From positions 1 through 31,161 of the forward strand of contig CAJTWH010000033.1 of the NCBI GenBank assembly GCA_910579995.1: 31,161 nucleotides of DNA. The letters run 5' to 3'. Source of the DNA: an uncultured Muribaculaceae bacterium (GTDB lineage Bacteria > Bacteroidota > Bacteroidia > Bacteroidales > Muribaculaceae). The notes below the pieces were generated by a model. The model was not told the DNA's origin and did not search any database. It was given only the letters and a program-made list of their open reading frames with translations. A program made the position numbers and the translations under genes. Of this stretch, positions 1-8,716 are shown in pieces; the stretch's first letter is position 1; each line of letters starts with the position of its first letter.

Positions 1-13
1 AGTGAACACGAAA

Positions 14-43
14 GAGGTGAACACCTCAATTAGTGTTCACCTC
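14..43 (-). terminator. Hairpin downstream of panB
   Basis: An 11-bp perfect inverted repeat (14-24 with 33-43) encloses an 8-nt loop, 26 nt past the panB stop. On the minus strand it is followed by a short TTT run, so it may be the panB terminator. The octamer gtgaacac also occurs at 2-9, so this could instead be the edge of a longer repeat lying outside the window. Confidence 0.5.
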
Positions 44-69
44 CTACTCGATTTGTATAGAGACGTTGA

Positions 70-891
70 TCAGTATTGTTCGTTTTCGTTGGGGAAGTCG
101 CCGGTCTTGACGTCGTCGATGTAGGCGCCGACGGCTTGGTTGATTACTGTTGAGAGGTCGGCGTAGCGGCGGAGGAATTTGGGTGAGAAGCCTTTGTTGA
201 TACCGAGCATGTCGTGCATGACGAGTACCTGTCCGTCGACACCGCCGCCGGCTCCGATACCGATTACGGGTATGGTAAGCTCCTGTGCCACGCGGGCGGC
301 GAGCTTGGCGGGTATTTTCTCGAGTACGAGTGCGAAGCAGCCTATTTCTTCGAGCATGTGGGCGTCGTCGATAAGTTTCTGAGCCTCGGCTTCTTCTTTA
401 GCGCGAACGGCGTAGGTGCCGAATTTGTTGATAGACTGAGGAGTGAGGCCGAGATGTCCCATCACCGGAATGCCTGCTGAGAGTATGCGCTCGATAGATT
501 CGCGGATCTCGCTGCCGCCTTCCATCTTTACAGCCTCGGCATGGCTCTCTTTCATGATTCTGATGGCCGAGGCAAGAGCCTCTATGGGGTTACCCTGATA
601 TGTGCCGAAAGGCATGTCGCACACCACAAGGGCGCGGTTGGTGCCTTTTATTACGCTCTTGGCGTGGTATATCATCTGGTCGAGGGTCATGGGGAGAGTG
701 GTCATGTTGCCGGCCATGACATTTGAGGCAGAGTCGCCGACAAGAATCACATCCATGCCGGCTTGGTCGATGAGCTGGGCCATGGAGTAGTCGTAGGCCG
801 TGAGCATGGCGATTTTCTCGCCGCGGCGTTTCATTTCGATGAGGCGCGAGGTTGTGACCTTGCGTTCTTTGTCTACAGTGTTTGTTGACAT
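70..891 (-). CDS. panB: 3-methyl-2-oxobutanoate hydroxymethyltransferase
   Basis: This cytoplasmic enzyme transfers a hydroxymethyl group from methylenetetrahydrofolate to 3-methyl-2-oxobutanoate (ketopantoate synthesis), the first committed step of pantothenate and CoA biosynthesis. The 273-residue length is normal for the family. The family motifs are all visible: LTAYDYSMAQLIDQAG near the N-terminus, VGDSASNV, CDMPFGTY, KMEGG, GHLGLTPQ and IGIGAG. By comparison with the E. coli enzyme, Asp53, Asp92 and Glu124 are the likely metal ligands and Glu191 the likely general base. It follows the 973-1503 gene on the same strand after an 81-nt gap that contains a hairpin, so it probably has its own promoter. 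Nothing is unusual in the protein. Confidence 0.97.
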   Translation of the reverse strand: MSTNTVDKERKVTTSRLIEMKRRGEKIAMLTAYDYSMAQLIDQAGMDVILVGDSASNVMAGNMTTLPMTLDQMIYHAKSVIKGTNRALVVCDMPFGTYQGNPIEALASAIRIMKESHAEAVKMEGGSEIRESIERILSAGIPVMGHLGLTPQSINKFGTYAVRAKEEAEAQKLIDDAHMLEEIGCFALVLEKIPAKLAARVAQELTIPVIGIGAGGGVDGQVLVMHDMLGINKGFSPKFLRRYADLSTVINQAVGAYIDDVKTGDFPNENEQY

Positions 892-917
892 AGTTATGAA
901 TTATATTCTTTAAATAT

Positions 918-946
918 ATGGGCAGCCCTTTCTCAGGGCTACCCAT
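918..946 (-). terminator. Hairpin between the 973-1503 gene and panB
   Basis: An 11-bp stem with one mismatch (918-928 with 936-946) surrounds a 7-nt loop. It lies 26 nt past the stop of the upstream gene and is followed on the minus strand by an A/T-rich run. It probably separates the leuS group from panB, although a 5' leader hairpin of panB is possible. Confidence 0.5.
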
Positions 947-972
947 GGGGAATATAGATAGGGAGGTTTAGA

Positions 973-1503
973 TCATTGTAATCCTAAGGAGGCAAGAATC
1001 TCGATGGCTTCCTGCGCCGACATGCGGTGTCGTTCGGTCAGCTTGGAGGCAAAGGAGTGTGCTATGGGAGCGACGCTGTGATGGCGGAAAATGCGGTCGG
1101 CATATTGTCGGCAGTTCTCGAAGAGGTTGTCGGCTTCGTCGGAGTCCATGTCGAGATGTTCGTTTGCATCGTAGCGCAGGGCCTCGCGCAGGGCTGCTAT
1201 CTCATCGGCGGCAAGGGCTTTGCGGGCGAGGATATAGCGGCGGCATGCGAGGTTTCCCAATGCGAGCGAGGCTGAGAGGCGCAACTCGCGCAGAGTCTGC
1301 TCCCAGATGATTTTTGCCGACATGCGCGGGTTTCCGCGGAAGCCGTAGTCGTGGCTCATGATAATATATTCGCCGGTAGGGGAGTCGAGGTCAATGCCGT
1401 CGAAATATTTTTCGGCGTCGAGAGCGACGAGGGTTATCGCCATGCCGGCAATACCGTAGGTTTTGTCGCGCTCGTCGATGTATTGTAGAGTGTTAGGAGT
1501 CAT
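973..1503 (-). CDS. Conserved-looking hypothetical protein
   Basis: A 176-residue soluble protein without a signal peptide or membrane segment; I do not recognise the family. It is mostly alpha-helical by appearance, with a start-proximal GIAGMAITLVALDAEKYFDGIDLD segment, a central arginine-rich helix (TLRELRLSASLALGNLACRR) and an acidic region (HLDMDSDEADNLFENC). The ATG lies 9 nt downstream of the PorZ-like gene's stop, so the two are very likely cotranscribed. G/C-rich codon use matches the neighbouring housekeeping genes, which argues for a resident gene. No function can be assigned from the sequence. Confidence 0.8.
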   Translation of the reverse strand: MTPNTLQYIDERDKTYGIAGMAITLVALDAEKYFDGIDLDSPTGEYIIMSHDYGFRGNPRMSAKIIWEQTLRELRLSASLALGNLACRRYILARKALAADEIAALREALRYDANEHLDMDSDEADNLFENCRQYADRIFRHHSVAPIAHSFASKLTERHRMSAQEAIEILASLGLQ

Positions 1504-1512
1504 AAACCTGAA

Positions 1513-3960
1513 TTAATTTATAACCAATATTTTAGCAACGGCGCCTTTCGACGAACCGTCATTGTTTTGCGAAGCGAAAACGAAGTAGACGCCTGATTTT
1601 ACGCGCCGGCCTGCGGGATCGCAACCATCCCACGATACCATGCCGCCCTCGCTGCGTCCCTGATAGAATACGTTGCCGGCAGAATCGGCGATCTTGACAA
1701 GAGAATTGTCCATCAGTCCGGCGATTGTAATCCATCCTGTATAGTCGGGGCGTACGGGATTGGGGTAGGCGTAGACTTCAGAGTAGTCTTCAGCTGCGGG
1801 ACCGGCGTCGCTGTCGTAGCAGGCGAGGCCGTTGTCGGTTCCAAAATACACGCGGTTGCCCGTCGGGTCGCACTCGACTGAGGCTATGGTGTTGGATGGC
1901 AGCGGGGAGTTGTCGGTGTCGTAGTGGGCGATTATTTCAGTGCCGTCGGCGCTGACAAGGTATGCGCCGGAGTTGGTGGCATACCATTTGCGGTTTGCCG
2001 CGTCGATGGCGATGTCGTATACAATGTTAGTCTCAAGCAGGTAGTCGCCGAGACCGGTGCCGTCGTTGCGGGCCACGATGGGGCGGCGCACATTGAGTTG
2101 TCCTCCGAATGCGTCGGCAGGATTGTCGATAACGAATGTGCCGGTGTGCATGCCTACCCATATTTTACCGTCGTGGTCTTCTTTGGCACAACTTATGTGG
2201 CGGGGCGAGAGGGTGTTTCCGTTCTGGTCGGTGAATGTCTTGAAGTAGGCGAGGCGGTCGTCGCTCGTCTGAAGCGGTGTGTTGTTGTGCGCTTGGAATA
2301 CAAGAATCGGCTCCCAACCACCTTGGTTGATGATGTTAACCGGTGTGCGGCGGCAGAATGTGGTAAACATATCGCGCGAGGTGACGAAGTCGGAGCGCAA
2401 AACCAGCGGAACCCAATCTGTTTTCTTGATGTTGCGGATATCTTTGCGTTTGGCGGCGGGGAGTATGAGCACGTAGGGCGAGGCTTTCTCATCGTCAAGG
2501 CCTTGGGTAATCCAGAGATTGCCGTCGTTGTCGATGTCGACGTGCATAATGCGGTCGTAGCCGGGGCGTCCTTGGTTGAAGGGGCAGTTGTTGGAGTCAA
2601 TAGTCTGGATCAGTTCTCCGTCTTTGATGACGAATATTCCGGCAACGCAGTTGGTGATGTAATACATGTCAGAGTCGTCGGGGTCGACGGCGAGGGCTGT
2701 AGTGCCGCCGGTCATCAGAGGAGTGTTGTCTTGCTCCTGTATCGTGAAATATGTGGGATGTACTGTCGCGGGCGGATTGAAGGAAGCCGGCTGCACATCG
2801 CGCACATATCCGTTTTCAATCACGCATGTGCGGGCGATATAGTGGTTGGCATTGTCGGGATATGCGGGATTGTCGGAAAGACCTACATCGAACAGGAATG
2901 AGTATGACAGGTTGCTTGCATAGAGCTTGCTGCCGTCGGCGCTGTAGCTCATCTTGAATGGGCGGGTAGTGGTGAGAGCCTCGGGTTTGTAAGGCTGCAT
3001 GAGCACCGAGGGGGTGTTGCCGGCGAGATTGAGGCGCGTGATACCTGCCGGAGTGTTTACCCAGACAGACGATAGTGAATTCAAAAACGCGTCGGCACCT
3101 GCATACTCCGAGGGCAGGGTAGCGTAGGATACATTGTATTCTTTATCAACCAGCACTATGCGGTTGTTGTCGGTGCAGTAGACTCCGATGTCGGAAGACT
3201 TCAAGTCAGTTTTTGCCGCTACACTGCCAAGACTGATTTCTTTTTCTGTTTCGGATTCAAAATCGTAAGTCTCGCGATATAGATCAGGTTTGCTGATATA
3301 CATGTATACCAAGCTGTTGTCGTCCAGTTTGGCTATATCAGAATGCCACAGACTGCGGCATTGGCGCATTTTAGCAAGTTCGTTATGCCTGTCGTCATAG
3401 CGCGAGGCATAGACATTCTGATTGTTGAACAAAAGCAGATGATCTCCCATTACAAATACGCTTGTTATGGGAACATTGTATATGCCTGATTCGATGACGA
3501 GGTGGCGCTCGTCGTCGAATACGACAAGGCCGAACTCTGTAGCCACGAATATGCGGTCGTGGCCGAAGTCAACGTCAAGTATGCCACGGCTTACGGTGAG
3601 GCTTGCGTCTTTGATTTCGGGCAGATTTACGGTCTTGCCGTTGTCGTAGAGCAGGTCGATATTGCCGTTGGAGTATGCGACAAAGAGGTAGCGCTTGTCT
3701 TTGTTATAGGCGATTTTGCTTATGGCGTCGCGCTCGGTGAGCTTGTTGAATACATTGTAGGCGTAGCTCTCGTTGTCGTCGTCGGAAAAAGAGAAGAGAG
3801 AAGTGCCGGAGAGAAGATATGTCTTGTCGGGAGTCTCGATGACATTGGAGAATGTGTCGCCCACAGACGGAAACAGGGTCCACCGCCCCTCTTTCTGCTG
3901 AGCGAAAAGAGAGGTGAAGGCGGCAAAAACAGCCAACAAGGCAAGGAGTTGTCTGATCAT
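1513..3960 (-). CDS. PorZ-like two-propeller protein with C-terminal sorting domain
   Basis: An 815-residue exported protein. A signal peptide (MIRQLLALLAVFAAFTSLFAQ) fixes the start at 3960; extending the frame to 4131 would run into rdgB. The N-terminal half is made of short beta-blade repeats of the kind seen in PorZ of the type IX secretion system (segments such as GRWTLFPSVGDTFSNVIET and ISKIAYNKDKRYLFVAYSNG), and the second half also carries propeller-type blades (DGKIWVGMHTGTFVID, GNRVYFGTDNGLACY). Residues about 730-815 (YPNPVRPD ... GVYFVFASQ ... KILVIN) look like a type A T9SS C-terminal sorting domain. In Porphyromonas, PorZ is a surface component that binds A-LPS and works with the sortase PorU. 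A sensor-type two-component propeller is excluded because there is no kinase. The start is 4 nt after the rdgB stop. Confidence 0.8.
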   Translation of the reverse strand: MIRQLLALLAVFAAFTSLFAQQKEGRWTLFPSVGDTFSNVIETPDKTYLLSGTSLFSFSDDDNESYAYNVFNKLTERDAISKIAYNKDKRYLFVAYSNGNIDLLYDNGKTVNLPEIKDASLTVSRGILDVDFGHDRIFVATEFGLVVFDDERHLVIESGIYNVPITSVFVMGDHLLLFNNQNVYASRYDDRHNELAKMRQCRSLWHSDIAKLDDNSLVYMYISKPDLYRETYDFESETEKEISLGSVAAKTDLKSSDIGVYCTDNNRIVLVDKEYNVSYATLPSEYAGADAFLNSLSSVWVNTPAGITRLNLAGNTPSVLMQPYKPEALTTTRPFKMSYSADGSKLYASNLSYSFLFDVGLSDNPAYPDNANHYIARTCVIENGYVRDVQPASFNPPATVHPTYFTIQEQDNTPLMTGGTTALAVDPDDSDMYYITNCVAGIFVIKDGELIQTIDSNNCPFNQGRPGYDRIMHVDIDNDGNLWITQGLDDEKASPYVLILPAAKRKDIRNIKKTDWVPLVLRSDFVTSRDMFTTFCRRTPVNIINQGGWEPILVFQAHNNTPLQTSDDRLAYFKTFTDQNGNTLSPRHISCAKEDHDGKIWVGMHTGTFVIDNPADAFGGQLNVRRPIVARNDGTGLGDYLLETNIVYDIAIDAANRKWYATNSGAYLVSADGTEIIAHYDTDNSPLPSNTIASVECDPTGNRVYFGTDNGLACYDSDAGPAAEDYSEVYAYPNPVRPDYTGWITIAGLMDNSLVKIADSAGNVFYQGRSEGGMVSWDGCDPAGRRVKSGVYFVFASQNNDGSSKGAVAKILVIN

Positions 3961-3964
3961 GAAA

Positions 3965-4555
3965 TTATTGCTTGGAAGAGAGACATAGATATTTACACAG
4001 CTCGCGCACAGCGCGGCCGCGATGGCTGACGGCATTTTTCTCGTCGGGCGAGGCCTCTGCGAAAGATTTGCTCCAACCTTGGGGCACGAATAGAGGGTCG
4101 TAGCCGAAGCCGGCGTCGCCTTGTGGCGCATTGAGAATCGTACCTTCTACAGTGCCGTGGAAAAACATCGGCTCATGATCCTTGCGGACGAGAGCGATTA
4201 CAGTACGGAAACGAGCCGAGCGGTCGGCCGCGCCGGCAAGTTCGCTGAGCAGTTTGGCATTGTTGGCTGCGTCGTCGTGGCCGGCGCCGGCATATCTGGC
4301 GCTGTGAATACCCGGGGCGCCGCCGAGAGCGTCTACTTCGAGGCCGGAGTCATCGGCAATGCAGTCGAGGCCGTAGCGCTCGAGCACCCATTGCGCTTTT
4401 GCAAGGGCGTTGCCTTCGAAAGTGTCGGCGTCTTCGGGAATGTCGTCGTGGCAGCCGATGTCGGCTAAAGATACAACGCAAAAGCGCCCGGCGAGCATTT
4501 TTCGGAGCTCGCCGAGCTTATGGGCGTTGTTGGTTGCAAATACTAATTTATCCAT
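3965..4555 (-). CDS. rdgB: Non-canonical purine NTP pyrophosphatase, RdgB/HAM1 family
   Basis: This enzyme hydrolyses dITP, ITP and XTP to the monophosphates and keeps deaminated purines out of DNA and RNA. The 196-residue protein has all family landmarks: the N-terminal nucleotide-binding motif FATNNAHKLGELRKML, DDSGLEVDALGGAPGIHSARYAG in the centre, FHGTVEG, FGYDPLF and the C-terminal SHRGRA motif. The ATG at 4555 lies 38 nt after the leuS stop, and the stop is 4 nt before the PorZ-like gene. The gene therefore sits in a leuS - rdgB - PorZ-like - hypothetical run that is probably one operon. Confidence 0.96.
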   Translation of the reverse strand: MDKLVFATNNAHKLGELRKMLAGRFCVVSLADIGCHDDIPEDADTFEGNALAKAQWVLERYGLDCIADDSGLEVDALGGAPGIHSARYAGAGHDDAANNAKLLSELAGAADRSARFRTVIALVRKDHEPMFFHGTVEGTILNAPQGDAGFGYDPLFVPQGWSKSFAEASPDEKNAVSHRGRAVRELCKYLCLSSKQ

Positions 4556-4593
4556 CTATTACTTAACGTGCAAGAAGGGTAAATATTGTGTTG

Positions 4594-7368
4594 TCAGCCT
4601 ACTACTATGTTGACAATCTTGCCGGGTACAACGATTACCTTGCGCACCGTCTTGCCTTCGAGCCATTTTGCGGCGGCGGGGTCGGCAAGTGCCATTGCCT
4701 GAAGCTCATCGGCAGTGGCGTCGACGGCGGCGGTGATGTTGAAGCGCGGCTTGCCGTTGAACGACACGGCCATTGTCACGGAGTTCTCCTTGAGGTATTC
4801 TTCGTTGAACTCGGGCCAAGAGCTGTTGAAAATCGAGCCCTCGTTGCCAAGAGCGTTGTGCCAGAGCTCGTCGGCCACGTGGGGTGCGAAGGGTGCGAGC
4901 ACAAGCAGGAGCTGGCCGAGCACCTCGCGCGACCGACATTTCTGGGCGGCGAGCTCGTTGACGCAGATCATGAATGCCGATACCGAGGTGTTGAACGAGA
5001 ATGTCTCGATGTCGCCGGTGACTTTCTTGATGAGCTTGTGAATGCTCTTGAGGTTGTCGGCGGTGGGCTTGCTGTCGTCAACGAGGCATGTGTCGCCGTT
5101 CCAATAGAGAGCCCAGAGCTTCTTGATGAAGCGGAACACGCCGTCGATACCGTTTGTATCCCATGGTTTGCTCTGCTCGATGGGACCGAGGAACATCTCG
5201 TAGAGACGCAGGGTGTCGGCGCCGTAGCGCTCAACGATATCGTCGGGGTTTACGACGTTGTGCTTCGACTTCGACATTTTCTCTATCGCCCATCCGCAGA
5301 CATATTTGCCATTGTCTTCGGTGATGAACTCGGCGTCGGCGAACTCGGGGCGCCATGCGCGGAAAGCCTCGGTGTCAAGCACGTCGTTCTTTACCATGTT
5401 GATGTCTACCAGCAGCGGAGTGGTGTCGTAGTTGTCTTTGAGGCCGAATGACACGAATGTGTTTGTGTCTTTGATACGGTAAACAAAGTTCGACCGGCCC
5501 TGAATCATGCCTTGGTTGATGAGCTTGCGGAAAGGCTCGTCCTCGCAGATATATCCGTAGTCGAAGAGGAATTTATCCCAGAAACGGCTGTAGATGAGGT
5601 GGCCTGTGGCATGCTCGCTGCCACCTACATAGAGGTCGACATTGCGCCAGTAGTCGTTGGCTTCTTTCGATACGAGTGCCTCGCTGTTGTGCGGGTCCAT
5701 GTAGCGGAGGTAGTAGGCCGACGAACCGGCGAAGCCGGGCATGGTGTTGAGCTCAAGAGGATAGCCCTCGGGAGTCTTCCAGTCTTTGGCGCGGCCCAGC
5801 GGCGGCTCACCTGTCTCGGTGGGCAGGTATTTGTCTACGGCGGGGAGCTCGAGGGGCAGATTGTCGTAGGGGCGGGCAATGCCGTCGACATAGCATACGG
5901 GGATGGGCTCGCCCCAATAGCGCTGACGGCTGAAGATTGCGTCGCGCAGGCGGTAGTTTACTTTCACACGGCCGATACCGGCTTCCTCGATATATTTCTT
6001 GGCAGCCTTGATGGCGTCTTTCACGTCGAGGCCGTTGAGGTCGAGGCCGGGGCCGGCGCTGTTGATCATCTTGCCTTCCTTGGCGTCGAATGAAGCCTCG
6101 CTCACGTCGGCTCCCTCGATAAGCGGAATGATGGGGAGGTCGAAATGACGGGCGAAGGCATAGTCGCGGCTGTCGTGGGCGGGCACGGCCATGATGGCGC
6201 CCGTGCCGTAGCCGGCAAGAACATAGTCGCTGATCCACACCGGTACTTTCTTGCCCGAGAGAGGATTGATGGCGTAGCTGCCTGAGAATACGCCGGTGAC
6301 GCGGCGGTCGATCATGCGCTCGCGCTCGGTGCGGTGGCGGATAGAGGCAAGGTATTCGTCGACTGCGGGGCGCTGCTCGGCGGTGGTGAGCACGTCGACG
6401 AGTTTGCTCTCGGGGGCAAGTACCATGAAGGTGACGCCGAATACGGTGTCGGGGCGGGTGGTGAATATCTCAAGATCGAGCTCGGGGCGTCCGTCTACCT
6501 TGAAGTGCATTTCAGCGCCCTCGCTGCGGCCGATCCAATTGCGCTGTGTCTCTTTGATAGAGTCGCTCCAGTCTATTTTCTCAAGACCGTCGAGGAGGCG
6601 CTGGCTGTAGGCGGATACGCGCAGGAACCACTGCCACATTTTCTTTTGCTCCACCGGGTGGCCGCCGCGCTCGCTCACTCCGTCGACAACCTCGTCGTTG
6701 GCAAGGACGGTGCCAAGTGCCGGACACCAGTTCACTACACTATAGCCAAGGTAGGCGAGGCGGTAGTTCATCAGCGTGTCGGCCTTTTCCTTATCGCTCA
6801 TGGCTCCCCAGTCGGCGGCGGTGAACGAGAGCTCTTTTGTGCAGGCGGCGTCTACGCCCTCAGTGCCCTTTTCGGCGAAATGCTTCTCGAGCTCTTCGAT
6901 GGGCATGGCGCGGTCGGCCTTGCGGTCGTAGTAAGAGCCGAACATCTTGAGGAAAGCCCATTGGGTCCATTTGTAATACTCGGGGTCGCAGGTGCGGATC
7001 TGGCGGCTCCAGTCAAACGACAGACCGATGTTCTCGAGCTGCTCGATATAGCGGGCTATATTTTTATTGGTGGTGATTTCGGGGTGTTGGCCGGTCTCTA
7101 TGGCATGCTGCTCGGCGGGCAGACCGTAGGCGTCGAAGCCCATGGGGTGGAGCACATTGAAGCCGCAGAGACGTTTGTAGCGCGAATAGATGTCGCTCGA
7201 GATGTAGCCTAAGGGGTGGCCTACGTGCAGGCCGGCGCCCGAAGGATAGGGGAACATGTCGAGCACATAAAATTTGGGGCGTGATTTGTCGATGTCGACG
7301 CGGTAGAGGTCGATATCCTGCCAGTATTGCCGCACGCGCGGCTCTATTTCTCTATGATTGTATTCCAT
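4594..7368 (-). CDS. leuS: Leucine--tRNA ligase
   Basis: A class Ia aminoacyl-tRNA synthetase charging tRNA-Leu. The 924-residue protein has the HIGH motif as HVGH at residues 48-51 (in PYPSGAGLHVGHPLGY) and KMSKS at 697-701. Between them lies the CP1 editing domain, with TTRPDTVFGVTFMVLAPES and YGTGAIMAVPAHDSRDYAFA, the conserved hydrolytic editing motifs that remove mischarged amino acids. The C-terminal anticodon-binding region (FAPHVADELW) and the end domain finishing in KIVNIVVG are intact. It is the first gene of the leuS - rdgB - PorZ-like group. The 111 nt between nadA and leuS show no convincing TAnnTTTG box. Confidence 0.98.
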   Translation of the reverse strand: MEYNHREIEPRVRQYWQDIDLYRVDIDKSRPKFYVLDMFPYPSGAGLHVGHPLGYISSDIYSRYKRLCGFNVLHPMGFDAYGLPAEQHAIETGQHPEITTNKNIARYIEQLENIGLSFDWSRQIRTCDPEYYKWTQWAFLKMFGSYYDRKADRAMPIEELEKHFAEKGTEGVDAACTKELSFTAADWGAMSDKEKADTLMNYRLAYLGYSVVNWCPALGTVLANDEVVDGVSERGGHPVEQKKMWQWFLRVSAYSQRLLDGLEKIDWSDSIKETQRNWIGRSEGAEMHFKVDGRPELDLEIFTTRPDTVFGVTFMVLAPESKLVDVLTTAEQRPAVDEYLASIRHRTERERMIDRRVTGVFSGSYAINPLSGKKVPVWISDYVLAGYGTGAIMAVPAHDSRDYAFARHFDLPIIPLIEGADVSEASFDAKEGKMINSAGPGLDLNGLDVKDAIKAAKKYIEEAGIGRVKVNYRLRDAIFSRQRYWGEPIPVCYVDGIARPYDNLPLELPAVDKYLPTETGEPPLGRAKDWKTPEGYPLELNTMPGFAGSSAYYLRYMDPHNSEALVSKEANDYWRNVDLYVGGSEHATGHLIYSRFWDKFLFDYGYICEDEPFRKLINQGMIQGRSNFVYRIKDTNTFVSFGLKDNYDTTPLLVDINMVKNDVLDTEAFRAWRPEFADAEFITEDNGKYVCGWAIEKMSKSKHNVVNPDDIVERYGADTLRLYEMFLGPIEQSKPWDTNGIDGVFRFIKKLWALYWNGDTCLVDDSKPTADNLKSIHKLIKKVTGDIETFSFNTSVSAFMICVNELAAQKCRSREVLGQLLLVLAPFAPHVADELWHNALGNEGSIFNSSWPEFNEEYLKENSVTMAVSFNGKPRFNITAAVDATADELQAMALADPAAAKWLEGKTVRKVIVVPGKIVNIVVG

Positions 7369-7454
7369 ATCGGTTAAAAGTTTAAGGTTTGTGGTTGGTG
7401 GGCGGTGGTCAGCGAGTTAGTTTTTGCTGATACCACTGCCGGGCTGCCACAAAC

Positions 7455-7476
7455 TTCAAGTTTTGTTGAACTTGAA
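7455..7476 (-). terminator. Weak hairpin after nadA
   Basis: An 8-bp perfect inverted repeat (7455-7462 with 7469-7476) lies 3 nt beyond the nadA stop. It is A/T-rich and is not followed by a clear T run on the minus strand, so termination is only possible. Confidence 0.3.
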
Positions 7477-7479
7477 TAT

Positions 7480-8445
7480 TTATTTGCTCAGTTCGAGCAT
7501 TCGTTCGATTGGCCGTAGAGCTTTCTCGGCCAGTGCGGGGTCAACGTTTATCTCGTTGCTCTCATCGCGCAGGCAGTCGCGCAGCTTCTCAAGAGTGTTG
7601 AGCTTCATGAAGTTGCAGTCGTTGCAGCCGCAGGTGCTGTCGCTCGGCGGTGCGGGGACGAAGTTCTTGTGAGGAGCTCCCTTGCGCATTTGATGGAGTA
7701 TGCCGCTCTCGGTGGCCACAATGAAAGTGTCGCTGTCGCTCGCAAGGGCATAGTCGAGCAGCACGGCGGTAGAGCCTACCTTGTCGGCCATCAGCACTAC
7801 GGGGCGTTTGCACTCGGGGTGTACGAGCACCGGAGCACCGGGATATTTCTTTTTCAAATCCGCAATGCCCTCAACGGAGAAGCGCTCATGCACATGGCAT
7901 GCGCCGTCCCACAGCAGCATGTCGCGGCCCGTGACGGAGTTGATATACGCTCCGAGGTTGCGGTCGGGGCCGAAGATGAGCTTGGCGTCGGCCGGGAAAG
8001 ACTCCACAATCTTGCGGGCGTTGCCCGAGGTTACGAGCACGTCGCTGAGAGCCTTGACTTCTACAGAGGTGTTGACATACGAAATCACCGTATAGCCCGG
8101 ATGGGCGGCTATGAAGGCTGCGAAGTCATCGGCGGGGCAGCTGTCGGCGAGCGAGCAGCCGGCGTCCATGTCGGGCACGAGCACCTTCTTGCCGGGGCAG
8201 AGCACCTTTACGGTCTCGGCCATGAAATCGACGCCGCACATCACCACGATGTCGGCCTCGGCAGCCGTCGCGGCAGCTTTTTGGGCGAGAGCGAGAGAGT
8301 CGCCCACATGGTCGGCTATATCCTGAATCGCTCCGTCAACATAGTAATGGGCCAGAATCACGGCGTTCTTGTCGTGCTTGAGCCTTATAATTTCATCGAC
8401 CAGCTCGCGGCGTCCCGCGGCTGAGTCACAAGTGCTACATTTCAT
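7480..8445 (-). CDS. nadA: Quinolinate synthase NadA
   Basis: NadA condenses iminoaspartate with dihydroxyacetone phosphate to quinolinate in de novo NAD synthesis and carries a [4Fe-4S] cluster. The ATG at 8445 (MKCSTCDSAAGRREL) is preferred over the in-frame TTG at 8466 because a -7 promoter box overlaps the longer version; this gives 321 residues. Motifs seen are LAHYYVDGAIQDIADHVGDSLAL, VMCGVDFMAETVKVL, VLVPDMDAGCSLADSCP, HPECKRPVV and CGCNDCNFMKLNTLEKL. The cysteines in MCGV, HPEC and the C-terminal CGCNDC segment are the expected cluster ligands. Although codirectional with the RiPP exporter genes, it appears to have its own promoter and is probably a separate unit. Confidence 0.96.
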   Translation of the reverse strand: MKCSTCDSAAGRRELVDEIIRLKHDKNAVILAHYYVDGAIQDIADHVGDSLALAQKAAATAAEADIVVMCGVDFMAETVKVLCPGKKVLVPDMDAGCSLADSCPADDFAAFIAAHPGYTVISYVNTSVEVKALSDVLVTSGNARKIVESFPADAKLIFGPDRNLGAYINSVTGRDMLLWDGACHVHERFSVEGIADLKKKYPGAPVLVHPECKRPVVLMADKVGSTAVLLDYALASDSDTFIVATESGILHQMRKGAPHKNFVPAPPSDSTCGCNDCNFMKLNTLEKLRDCLRDESNEINVDPALAEKALRPIERMLELSK

Positions 8446-8463
8446 AAGCTTATAATTACGCTG

Positions 8464-8497
8464 CAAAAATAAGCATTTTCTTCAAGCTGTGCAACAC
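8464..8497 (-). promoter_or_regulatory. Predicted nadA promoter
   Basis: On the minus strand a -7 box TATTTTTG (8464-8471) lies 20 bp downstream of a GTGTTG -33 element (8492-8497), matching the Bacteroides TTTG/TTG-N19-21-TAnnTTTG pattern. The nadA ATG follows 18 nt later. Confidence 0.55.
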
Positions 8498-8518
8498 CTC
8501 CGGGGCAAGCGAAACGCT

Positions 8519-8716
8519 CTATCTGCCCAACAGCCGCGCGCCGATAGTCTCGCCGCCGCCGAATGGAAACGGCAGCGAGCATACATAAATAATAAGTATA
8601 AGGAATATAGCGATTATCACTACCGTGCCATAGCGAATGAAGCCTCCGGGCATTTCGCCGATGAGGCGGCGGATTTTCTCCGACCGTATCCCGATGTTGT
8701 CATGTTCTTTTTTCAT
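8519..8716 (-). CDS. 65-residue HlyD-like membrane-anchor protein
   Basis: A small protein made of a charged N-terminus (MKKEHDNIGIRSEKIRRLIGEMP), a single membrane helix at about residues 31-50 and a short tail. The head plus helix closely resembles the first 50 or so residues of Bacteroidetes HlyD-family adaptors, where a RSEEVQEILG-like segment precedes the transmembrane helix. The long periplasmic coiled coil, lipoyl and barrel domains of a real adaptor are missing, and the tail ends at a stop. Its ATG overlaps the exporter's stop as ATGA (8713-8716), so it is translationally coupled to that gene. It could be a degenerate adaptor or a genuine small partner or immunity protein. HlyD resemblance is by eye only. 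Confidence 0.7.
   Translation of the reverse strand: MKKEHDNIGIRSEKIRRLIGEMPGGFIRYGTVVIIAIFLILIIYVCSLPFPFGGGETIGARLLGR

Noticed and set aside
3961..4131. Upstream extension of the PorZ-like gene
   Set aside because: It overlaps rdgB and would bury the signal peptide; the start at 3960 is natural.
6334..7212. 292-residue plus-strand open frame opposite leuS
   Set aside because: Antisense shadow of a G/C-rich conserved gene; no motif, promoter or start site of its own. The same applies to 4588-5451 and 5512-6093.
7669..8424. 251-residue plus-strand open frame opposite nadA
   Set aside because: Shadow of nadA; composition follows the nadA codon pattern and no family is recognisable.
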